A stretch of DNA of 64,000 nucleotides from Trematomus loennbergii (Eukaryota > Chordata > Actinopteri > Perciformes > Nototheniidae), in NCBI GenBank assembly GCA_012861695.1, contig JAAOOA010000006.1:11431379-11495378 (forward strand), given 5' to 3'. The translations under genes were made by a program, and so were the position numbers. This document shows, in pieces, positions 55,478 through 64,000 of this stretch. The notes under the pieces were generated by a model that was not told the DNA's origin, searched no databases, and saw only the letters and a list, made by a program, of their open reading frames with translations. Each line of letters starts with the position of its first letter. Position 1 is the stretch's first letter.

Positions 55478-56246
55478 AATCCACAAAACAAGAGGAGCAC
55501 TGATTGAGGAGCACTGAGTTGACAATTACGGTGGGATTTTACTGAAATCACTGTCATACACGTAATTTGGTGGAGGCACGTTTACCATTAAACACACTTT
55601 ATGCTGTACTCTCATAGAATAGGAATATGCTTAACATTCTCAGGTTTGAACCAATGGTTATTTTCATTAATAACTTTATATCTGTATTGAATTGTATTGA
55701 TTGTGACTACTGTATAACATTTGTGAAATCAGAAGGAAATCTCCAAATTGTCTGATTTGCCTGGCGAACAAACCAAAAGCCAAACATAGTCAATTTCAAA
55801 TACACAATGATATAAAAGCATCTGGAACTTTTGATTTAAAAATTGAATCAAACAATGAATCGATTTTAACAAGGACTTATTGTTTCTGTGCCACTTTCCA
55901 CCATGTCATCTCAGCATTGTTATACTCAGGTAAAGGACATGTTTTTTCTAAAGGATACTAATGCCTCCCCATCCCTCTCCTTCCTGAGCTGTCATTGTGA
56001 TGCTGTTTTTTCCAGTGGACACTTAGCTGCAGACACATACAGAGAGAAGGAGAATATAAAACAATGCAACTACCTGCATTCACCCTGAACCTATTGAATA
56101 ATGATAACAATTCAGCCTTCACTAGAGATACACTAGGTGTTTTTAGTTTCTCTCACACATTATGCTACATCATGTCTACTGGTTTATTTTTAAGCTATTT
56201 GATAACACAGCGCACTGCCGGCTGCATGTAAAGGTGATACACTTAC
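55478..56246 (-). other. cmc2 5' UTR intron
   Basis: AT-rich sequence between the non-coding exon donor and the acceptor near 55477. No repeat recognised. A + strand frame at 55888-56088 is not supported by context. Confidence 0.45.
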
Positions 56247-56320
56247 CAGTGGGGAGAGTGTATCATCTGAGAAGTCCCAGAAAACGCTGGTGAATTATCA
56301 CGTTAGCTCAGTGCTAGGCC
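56247..56320 (-). other. cmc2: Probable 5' non-coding exon of cmc2 (3' boundary only)
   Basis: On the minus strand a strong 5' splice site (CTG|GTAAGTG) lies at 56247/56246. It pairs with the acceptor just upstream of the cmc2 start exon, giving a 5' UTR intron of about 770 bp. The upstream limit given is nominal; the transcription start is probably within a few hundred bases. Confidence 0.5.
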
Positions 56321-56549
56321 TCTGCTAACGTTAACCGTATGTAACACAGCATCAACCCAATCAACCACTGAAGATATACGTATGGCTTTGGTCTTCCGTA
56401 GAATAGAAACGCAGATTACTACAATATAAGATAACTATACTAGTCTTGAAATTGTCTAACATGGATTTCACCTACAAAAACAGCAAGAACTTGAAGGACG
56501 TCTGTCTGCAACAACACTTTTGGTTTTCGTAACAGTTTGGCGATAGTAA

Positions 56550-57820
56550 ATTGACAATGCTATACAGCGAATCAGCGTCAGTCTTTTTTCTCAACGCACC
56601 AATGGCATGCGTTCTTCTCATAAAAGGCGGGACATCTGCTGACGGAAGTTCAGAGAAGAAACAAGATATATCCATATATCCCAAGATATATCCCTACTTC
56701 CGCTTTTACTTATGGATTCAACTCATAGACTGTATACCAAAAAAACTCTCTCTGTGATTACATTTGTGCTAATAGTGCTGTTGTAAAAACTAAATACAGT
56801 GTTTCCTGTCTTATTTTATTTGTATTTAAAGGCCATGTAATGGTTTATGTAATGACAAAAATGTATGCTTTATTTGCATGTTTCCAACTAACAATATTGT
56901 TGTAAGTTTAATAAAAAATATGTTAAGAGAGATTTATTATTGATATGTATTATTGACAATATTGTTAGTGTACCCCTGCAATTATCAAATAAATTATTTT
57001 CTATTTGTGTTTGAAATATAGCAATTGACTACATTTTTGGAATTTATATTTACTTGTTAATTTCTATTCAGATCTAAACTTCTTAAATTTTTTAAATTAC
57101 CAAATATTTACAAGACAATCAAACATTTCAGAAAGTAAAACAAAATTAAAATAGATTTGTGTATCACAACTTTCTACTTTCTTCTTCCCCCTGCTATAAA
57201 TGATCTCTCAATCCTACGGCTTATTATTACCATTTTAAAGCAACCTGACTACAAGTTTAGGAACTGCTTTTTAAAATCAGAATAAACTCGTTTTCTAACC
57301 CCACCAAGACCAGGTACGTGTAGTGTAAAATATGAAATCAATATGTAAACATTGGTCAGTATTAGCATTGTTATGTCATGGCTGGGAAACGTGCAGAGCC
57401 AGTTGCTGTAAAACATGTAGCCTACTTAATACACTTTTGCTATTTTACGGCAGAATGATAGGTGAAATAAGTATTTAACTAGTAATCACTAATTTTTAGA
57501 ATATTGTAGTGATGCTTGTTAAGTAAAGGGTCTAAATATGTCTTCCACCGTTTTGCAGATGTTCCTAGTGAGCATAGAATGTGAGTCATATAATTAAATA
57601 ATTACAGTGATAGGAGCAATACCACTCCGAAACAACAGAGGGCGCTAAAGGGGTCACGTGCACTGTTCTCGACATATCTGATTGGTCCATTCGTGTTCTC
57701 TTTGGTAGGCGGTTTGTTTGGATTTGTTCTCCTGCAAGCTGTAAGGATTCAACAGTTTAATTAACTCAAAAAACGATCCAATAAAACTGCTAATATTATA
57801 GCATTATTATCTGAGGAAGG
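56550..57820. promoter_or_regulatory. Divergent cmc2 / cenpn promoter region
   Basis: The two genes are transcribed away from each other from this interval. A CCAAT-type box (ATTGG) lies at 57681-57685, about 140 bp before the cenpn start, and another (CCAAT) at 56599-56603 on the cmc2 side, next to CTTCCG-type ETS-like motifs on both strands (around 56640-56700). No TATA box at a standard distance. The 56760-57560 part is AT-rich with nothing I recognise. Confidence 0.5.
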
Positions 57821-57991
57821 ATGGATGAATCTAAGAAACGCCTAGTGCAACGACTCATGAGAAAGATACCGACTAAAATGCTGAAAACAACGCTGGAGAA
57901 GTGGGGCCGTTTGACCGGGGAAGAGCAGCGGGCCATGGATAGAATTCAGTCAAAATGGGCGTTAACGGAAAACCTACTCGCTATTTGCGAG
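57821..57991 (+). CDS. cenpn: cenpn exon 1: pyrin-like domain
   Basis: Residues 1-57, ending LLAICE before a GTAAGC donor in phase 0. E3, R11 and K15 match the human positions; position 7 is Arg where human has Glu. Confidence 0.95.
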
Positions 57992-60900
57992 GTAAGCAGA
58001 CACTTCTCTGATATATAGGTTCTTCTGTTTGATAAACAGTGTAAACAGTACATTTTCTATGAAAATGCAAGCTGAAGTAGTAGTGATTTCGCTTTTTTCT
58101 GTACCTAGGAAAACGAGTTGGCAGTTAAACACCTCACAGAACTCGAGATGATTTGTAAGTAAAGTGAAACTATTTATCTCATTTGGGTAAAGAAGGTAAT
58201 GCCAAGTCCAATCCAATAACCCTTCTTGTGTCCCTTTTGTCATTGTCTCTAGATATGATAGACAATCCAGACCACGGGATGTGGTATGCCTTCCAGCTTA
58301 CTGACCCTGAAGGTAATTTAAAATACTTATTAGTACTATGGATGGCTGGAAGTTTACAGCTATATTCTAACCAAACACTACAGCTACTGGTGGGTTTACG
58401 AGTGAAATGTTGGTTACTTCAACCAGTCAGCTTACAGTGTTTCCCCTAGGATGGAGTCATAGCAGCGGTGCTAAGGCACGTGGGCCCAGCACAGGGGCGG
58501 ATCTAGACAAATATTCATGGGGTGGCAGGAGATTTTGAGGGGTGGCATCCCCTGGCAGAAGTATGCTGATTTAATCGCAGTCATATCAATCAATGTTAAC
58601 TTGGAAAGCCACAATATTTATATTTTAACTCAATAACATAGGTGACATTATTGTGGCACATCAGTAAAGCCTTACATATAAATATATAAGGTGGCAGGCA
58701 TAATTTAATGAATTTTAACTGAACAATAACTGAATGAGTTTGTTTCACTCTTAGACCAGCAGGGGTACCAAATCTATGAAGACTGCTGCAATAAGTACAT
58801 TAATTAACTGTCTCATCGATGTTTGTCTGAATTATATGATATTAACAATCATATTATTCCTATCAGCTGTCAATCACTGTTATGATTCACATATTCATTT
58901 ATTATTGAATAACTATAGTTTTTGGAGGAGTTAATGATGAATGTTCCTGCTCACCTCCTTCAAATTTGAAAGACAAGTAATTACTATCATGTATCAAAAT
59001 TCAAAAGATTCAAAGGAACAGTTCAGCGCCCCACCACTTTACTGCAAACAGTTACAACCTTGACTTTACATCAGAAAGAACAAACATTAAAGAAGTGACT
59101 AACTGCATCAGTTAGGGTTAAAAAACGTGTATTCAGCTAAAACATATACATCGCTGCAGTTATTATCCAGTGGAAAGTCCTTACCTACTGGCCTAGTTAA
59201 ATCAAAGTGGTTACTTTTTTTTGGCTGGGCAGTGTAGCTGTGACACACCGTCTTATTTGACTTTCTCAGGACTTAAAACAGTTTTTTGGGGGCAGACCCC
59301 CACAAAGAAAAAGAAAAATATACACACATACAAGGTCAGCATCTTAACAGTTTGTTATGCTCATCGAGTCATCCGTGAGCAGAGCATCAAGTTTGGCATG
59401 CCTATTACAGCTGAATGCGGCGATTACCATCTTGTTCAGCAAAACGCCTCACAAACTGATTAAGATTCAAAGCTTTAGTGCGTTTTGATTCAATGCTGAG
59501 TACAGCCAAACTTGACAGTCTCTTCTCTGTCATTGTAGACCGCAAATACCTCATTCCTTCCGTCTACTTGGATCCGAATGCTTCTCGTTTTGAGCCGTCC
59601 CCCCGTTCAAATGAAATCGCCGCCAATTATATTTCCAAGCTCGCGCCCTAGGCGAGATTTTAATATAAAGAATAAATGAAAGATCTCTACAAAAGACAAA
59701 TACACTACAAAAACAGAAACGTATTGACATAGGTAATATACGTCAAAATGGCTTCAAATGTATTCAGTATTGTATGAACATGTTTGAATTGGGGGGTGGA
59801 CGTCACATCCCCTAGGGTGGTCCGGGGGTTCAATCTGGTGCACTTTGAGCACACAATTACTAGAGACCTGATCTAGGGGGTACAACTCTAAAACACCCAT
59901 ATGAAAAAGATCGGTTTACATTTTAATAATCAAATAAGTATATTAACATAACCAATAACCTACCATAGCCAATAACAAATACATGTAACTTATTTTATTT
60001 TTGTTGTTTTCAACATTCATATCTTATTTTACCTAGTTAACATTTATTTATTTATGCATATTTTTGTATCTCTCCAACTTTAAACGATATTTTTGGTTTA
60101 CTGTCCTATAGTATACATTGGAATGATTTCAAACCTGTTTTTATTTATCCTAATAATTATAAAGGAGTGCCTTGGAAATATGTGATTATATTTGTCAAAA
60201 CGTTTGAGACCCACTGAGTTAACTTAGACTAAAATGAACTATCTAAACACTCAAGAGAGTCCTTTACCTCACTGATCCTCTCAGTCTGACAGGAGAGCTC
60301 TCCTCCACCCTGGTTGTAGAAACATCTTCTTCTTATATCCGTTAGCGCAGCTAGCACCAGATTCGAATAACAACAGCGCCGGTACCGGTGCGCCCTCTCT
60401 CTCTCTCCCTCGCTCGCTCTCTCGCTCCCATGCTCGCACTTTGGCTGTGAGCTGCGGGCGCCTGATAAGCCAACATCCCCCACTTTCATCACTTACAGCA
60501 CCCATCGTACAGGGAAAATGAAAAGTGTAACCGGGTGAAAAGGGTGTTACATTAACTTAATGATGAATGTTGTTACATCAAGGCCGAAAATTAGGATGAG
60601 CGCCAACGGTCAAAAATGTTTTTTCCCCTCCCAGAGCTACCAGCGCAGCGCCCCCCAGATCTGGCGCCCTAGGCGACTGCCTATGCCAAAAAATCGGCCC
60701 TGCCTAGTACATACAGTGGCAATGTCTCAAGATTTAGCAAAAATACACCTTTATTGAACATACGACTTTTTTTTTTGGGTACCTGGCTGGCGCCCCATAG
60801 CAGCGGCGCCGCCACTATTTGTATATAGGGGAACACTGGCTTATCTGTTGGAGTTTGGTTATAGTGTAGGGTTAATTGATGATATGGTCTTGTCACACAT

Positions 60901-63093
60901 GTATTCTTTATCTGTTTGTTCCAGGGATTTAAAACATTATTGGGATACATTTTAATTTACTTTGCAAACCCGTATTGTCTATTTAATAATTTCCCTTTTC
61001 CACAGATGATGCTCAATCTGTAGATCTGACGCAGTTCAAGGAACAATTTAAATCTCACCTAAGAGAACTTGTGAGAGAAGTAAGTCCAATATTCCTCCTC
61101 ACACGGCAAAATCATATAAACTATAACGTTTCAACATTGAAAGATATCACCGTTTAACATCCTATATTTAAAGTATGATTTAAACATTGCATTCAAGGTG
61201 TCCATCAAAATAAAAAAACACACAGATGAAGCCGTTTGGATTCGGATTGCATGGGGAGACGCCTCCTCTCACCCCGACCATCTCAAACCAACATATGTTG
61301 TTCACTATCTTCAAACACCATATGTCTTTGTGACCCGTCTGACTTCAAAGCAAAAGCCCATGTTATCCCAGGTGAGGGTTCACTTTTATATAGTTGGTTA
61401 CCAGGTTGTTGTTTCTTTTGTCTTTCCATTCCCGTTTAACAGATGTATGTTCTTTACAGGCCATGGTTCTGTCCACCAGGTATCAATATTTCAAGGATGC
61501 CAACCTCAGTGGCCGGAATCTCACTGCCATTAGGGACCTGCTGATGAGGAAATATCAACAGGTTAGGTGTTTTTCAACTACACACACACCACACAAAGCT
61601 CTGTATGCCCAGTCCAAATATTACTTATAAGCGTCCATGTGTTAAGAAGTGTCCTGACACAAACACTTCCAAAATGAATAGTTTATGACTTTAATGCATC
61701 TTTAATATCTTATTTACATTGTTGACCACCTAAAATTGCTCCGAAATGGCAATGTATCATTTTTGTAGTGGAAGTTTTTTTTTTTTTAATATTAATAACA
61801 CAGAACTTAAATAATACTTACAATGTCATTTTAAATGTCATTTAGATATTTGCCATTAAAAAAGGGAAGTTTTATCAAAGGCTTTACAGTATACATCTAT
61901 TGTCAATCATGTTGTTGAGCTAATTTCTCGTTCAAGTTTACCCATTGCACCCCTTTTTTTGAGGGTTCACAATACTTCCAGTGATTTAGAAAATAAAGTT
62001 GAATTATGGATTTGCTGTAAACCTATTTATTTTACTGTCAGAATTGTCATGCAATTAAGAGTACCACTGTACAGGAAAAAACAAATTGAAATGTTTTTTG
62101 TTCTAATTTTAAGGTCTTCCCCACCAAGTATCCCAGCCCTCTCACAGAAAGAAAACAAACAGTCACAAGTATGTTTATCAAATCATCATGACCAAAAGCC
62201 AGTTTTTCATATTATGTTACACATACTTTAACATTGTTTGTTTAGCTATGTATATTTGGCATTAACATGTACTTCTGGTTGATTTTTGCAATGTGATTGG
62301 ATATATTTGGCTTTCATTCTGTTTACAGACCCACACGTAGAAAGAGAACAAGCTAAGCCTGCAGCAAACAGACTTCAGATGGCCTGTGAGGCCTTTGGTG
62401 GTGGGACGTTACCTCAGCTACAGTCTGCAGTTTACAAGGTATCCCGAGGCATGCTTTGTGTATTAAAATACTTGGCTTCATCTTTAATAGCTAAGTATCA
62501 AAGTCTAGTAAACAAAAGGCATGAATTGCACAGAGTCAGCATCACTCCGCATCACTTGGTGCTGTGATCATCTAATTTATGCTCTGTAATCTTTACTCAG
62601 CTGGAGACAAAGTTCAGAGACCACACCAACACACTCATGACGGAGCGAGAGGAGCCCTTCAGATGTGTTGTCAAATTTTCCAGCACAAACCTCCTGGAGT
62701 CACTCAAAACTGCGCATCTTCAGGTATTTGTCACAGCCATTTATGTTTTTAGAAAGGAAATTATACTAACATTGTAAAATAAAAGACTATTGAATGTTTC
62801 ATAATTCTGCAATTTCCATAAATGACCACACGAGGGCACATAAACACACGTTGAATTATCCCCTCTGTAATGCTCTTGTGACATTATCTATCATGAATAT
62901 TTTGGTCGGTGCATTCAAAGTGTTTTTCTTAAATCAATCAAAATAATTTACGGTCATTTTGTTTTTTTTACAGGAATTGCATCCACCCCAGTCACACCTC
63001 TGCTTTCATCTATACCCCTAAAAGGAAAGAATTATTTTGTCATCACAGACAATGGACCTGGTCCTTCCTCACAAATGCGCCAAACACAGAACT
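57821..63093 (+). CDS. cenpn: Centromere protein N (CENP-N), 10 exons; frame break at last intron
   Basis: Exons: 57821-57991, 58109-58154, 58253-58312, 61006-61079, 61198-61371, 61460-61561, 62114-62168, 62329-62438, 62601-62723 and 62974-63093. The first nine join in frame to 305 residues. The last exon matches the family C-terminus only if one base is added at the junction (see findings), which would give about 345 residues; human CENP-N has about 339. CENP-N is a kinetochore protein of the constitutive centromere network: its N-terminal pyrin-like domain reads the CENP-A nucleosome and its C-terminal domain pairs with CENP-L. The N-terminus MDESKKRLVQRLMRKIP aligns without gaps to the human start. 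Exon 5 has the family block DEAVWIRIAWGD and KPTYVVHYLQTPYVF. The start codon has A at -3 and G at +4. Intron 3 (2.7 kb) is almost wholly a composite hAT insertion. Confidence 0.93.
58109..58312 (+). CDS. cenpn: cenpn exons 2 and 3
   Basis: Exon 2 is 58109-58154 (ENELAVKHLTELEMI) with acceptor CCTAG and donor GTAAGT. Exon 3 is 58253-58312 (YMIDNPDHGMWYAFQLTDPE) with acceptor CTCTAG and donor GTAATT. They complete the N-terminal helical domain; both exons are short and were placed by phase and splice sites. Confidence 0.88.
58435..60838. mobile_element. Second copy of composite hAT, in cenpn intron 3, duplication GCTTA
   Basis: Outer ends CAGTGTTTCCCCTAGG and TAGGGGAACACTG; GCTTA at 58430-58434 and 60839-60843. 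Shares with 27258-29828 both the outer ends and the right junction of the middle element (ATCGGCCCTG then CCTAGTAC at 60693-60710). It lacks the inner element. The left part, 58492 to about 59640, is different sequence. Confidence 0.9.
58492..59640. mobile_element. Additional hAT-like sequence replacing the left half of the composite
   Basis: Begins CAGGGGCGGATCTAGACA with GGGGTGGCAGG, a hAT-type end distinct from the middle element start CAGGGCCGG. The right limit is not clear; homology to the 27-kb copy resumes near 59650 (GCCCTAGGCGAGATTTTA). Could be a fresh insertion plus deletion, or a recombinant. Confidence 0.5.
61006..61079 (+). CDS. cenpn: cenpn exon 4
   Basis: Residues 93-117, DDAQSVDLTQFKEQFKSHLR then ELVRE. 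Acceptor CCACAG, donor GTAAGT. It lies about 160 bases after the end of the inserted hAT composite. Confidence 0.9.
61198..61371 (+). CDS. cenpn: cenpn exon 5
   Basis: Residues 118-175, with VWIRIAWGD and TYVVHYLQTPYVFVT, the most conserved block of the protein. Acceptor TTCAAG, donor GTGAGG. Confidence 0.95.
61460..61561 (+). CDS. cenpn: cenpn exon 6
   Basis: Residues 176-209, AMVLSTRYQYFKDANLSGRN onward to KYQQ. Acceptor TTACAG, donor GTTAGG. Confidence 0.93.
62114..62168 (+). CDS. cenpn: cenpn exon 7
   Basis: Residues 210-227 plus one base, VFPTKYPSPLTERKQTVT. Acceptor TTTAAG, donor GTATGT. Short and variable region; the frame agrees on both sides. Confidence 0.82.
62329..62438 (+). CDS. 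cenpn: cenpn exon 8
   Basis: Residues 228-264, ending GTLPQLQSAVYK. Acceptor TTACAG, donor GTATCC. Confidence 0.92.
62601..62723 (+). CDS. cenpn: cenpn exon 9
   Basis: Residues 265-305, LETKFRDHTNTLMTEREEPF, then CVVKFSS and NLLESLKTAHLQ. Corresponds to human LETKF...EREEPLRC and LLEAL, the C-terminal domain. Acceptor ACTCAG, donor GTATTT, phase 0. Confidence 0.94.
62974..63093 (+). CDS. cenpn: cenpn terminal exon 10 (frame shifted by one base)
   Basis: Acceptor TTACAG at 62973. The family-like frame reads GIASTPVTPLLSSIPLKG then KNYFVITD and ends with TGA at 63091-63093, but it needs one base from exon 9, which supplies none. Read straight through, the end is ELHPPQSHLCFHLYP and a TAA at 63019-63021. 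Either a one-base indel in the assembly or individual, or an alternative splice. Confidence 0.75.
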
Positions 63094-64000
63094 GATGGGC
63101 GACAGGAACTTGATTTTAAAGGAGTCAAAGCATGGCGCCATGTCTGGTCAACCCAGGGTTTGCTCTTATTGTTCTATCATCAATCTCCTTGTTCAAGAGC
63201 CACTGCCCCTCCAAGATCTGTAGAAATGAATGTACCTTTATTACCCAGTTGCAAATATCTTATTAGTTGACAATCGATAATTGTCATTTTTATGTTTGTT
63301 GGTGTTTTAGTGCAAGAATGTTATTTCTATTATATATATATTTCCCAAATTGAATATAAAGCTGTTTTAAAAAAATAAAATGTTTTGAAGTTTGTAACTT
63401 GTATCCTCTTCCTGTCATTTCAACTTCAAGTATTTTTCATCAGCTATAGTGTTATAACATTGTTTTGTGGAGTAACGGCTTGTGAGAGTGAACTTTGGTA
63501 TTCACGCTCCTCATAATTTGGCGTTTACAGTCGATGTTACAGGGTTTATTTAAGCTCCATTGTCTCAGCACAACGTTTTTAAAGGATACGTTCAAACTTT
63601 TTTCAGGTTTGTCTTGAAACTGTACTTGCATTCCCATATGTGCATAGAACAGTTACTGGAGTCTCCTGTGCAAGCTGGCCACAAAGAAATTCTTCTCATC
63701 ACAACTACACTGTGATCAAAATACCCAACGCTCATAAGATTTAGCCATGTCAATTGAGTATTTTCCAAAGTTACAGTCTGTTGTCAATAGCCCCCCATGT
63801 TTAACCCACAATGACCCCTCCTTATGTTATACGGTAGATCTGTGATACCTCCCTTTAACAATAAAATGAAAACAGGCTGTTATAATAACCATCAGTTCTC
63901 TTTGGTTCCTCTGTAGAGCTAAGCTATGGAATTGCTAAACTGGATTCTATTTTTTTTTATTTTGCTATCAGCTACAACCTACAAAAGTCGGTTTGATTTA
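63094..64000. other. cenpn 3' UTR and downstream flank
   Basis: 3' UTR to about 63.4 kb, then AT-rich sequence with nothing recognised. In mammals atmin follows; its exons are not visible here. Confidence 0.5.
63374..63379 (+). other. Candidate polyadenylation signal for cenpn (AATAAA)
   Basis: AATAAA about 280 bases after the conserved-frame stop, followed by TGTTTTG-type GU-rich sequence. It would give a short 3' UTR. Confidence 0.5.

Overview
The window is vertebrate nuclear DNA from a ray-finned (teleost) fish. It has GT-AG introns, low gene density, AATAAA polyadenylation signals, and a repeat load typical of fish: many hAT elements, a Tc1, a Merlin-type element, TTAA MITEs, an L2-like LINE and tRNA-type SINEs. 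Three protein-coding genes can be assembled exon by exon. In order they are cdyl2 (+, coding exons 17924-48901), cmc2 (-, 55437-55013) and cenpn (+, 57821 to about 63093). The same trio sits together on human 16q23.2, and cmc2 and cenpn are head to head there too, so this is a conserved vertebrate block.

Region by region: 1-10.2 kb is repeat-derived. It holds a copy of a long-TIR-like repeat carrying two exon-like segments of a possible transposase gene, which is split by a hAT insertion with a perfect 8-bp duplication. A roughly 6-kb inverted repeat with its dyad near 6936 follows. 12.4-15.2 kb is a Merlin-like element that landed inside a SINE. 15.2-17.5 kb shows nothing. 17.5-51 kb is cdyl2. 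Intron 1 carries several hATs, including three nested inside one another. Intron 2 carries a TTAA MITE starting 9 bases after the 5' splice site and an intact Tc1. Intron 3 carries a broken LINE and other fragments. 51-54.5 kb holds a SINE, a small hAT and a 220-bp segment copied from 3.2 kb away and flanked by a 34-bp target duplication. 55-57.8 kb is cmc2 and the divergent cmc2/cenpn promoter region. 57.8-63.4 kb is cenpn, whose intron 3 holds a second copy of the nested hAT composite.

The three genes do unrelated jobs: chromatin reading and co-repression (CDYL2), mitochondrial intermembrane-space protein function (CMC2) and centromere specification (CENP-N). They share a neighbourhood, not a pathway. 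I found no new multi-gene system. The most checkable oddities are an apparent one-base frame break at the last cenpn intron, the templated insertion at 54318, the TE nest with paralogous filled and empty sites, the intact Tc1 ORF and the large palindrome. All splice sites and identities are from reading the sequence and from memory of the families; no search was run.
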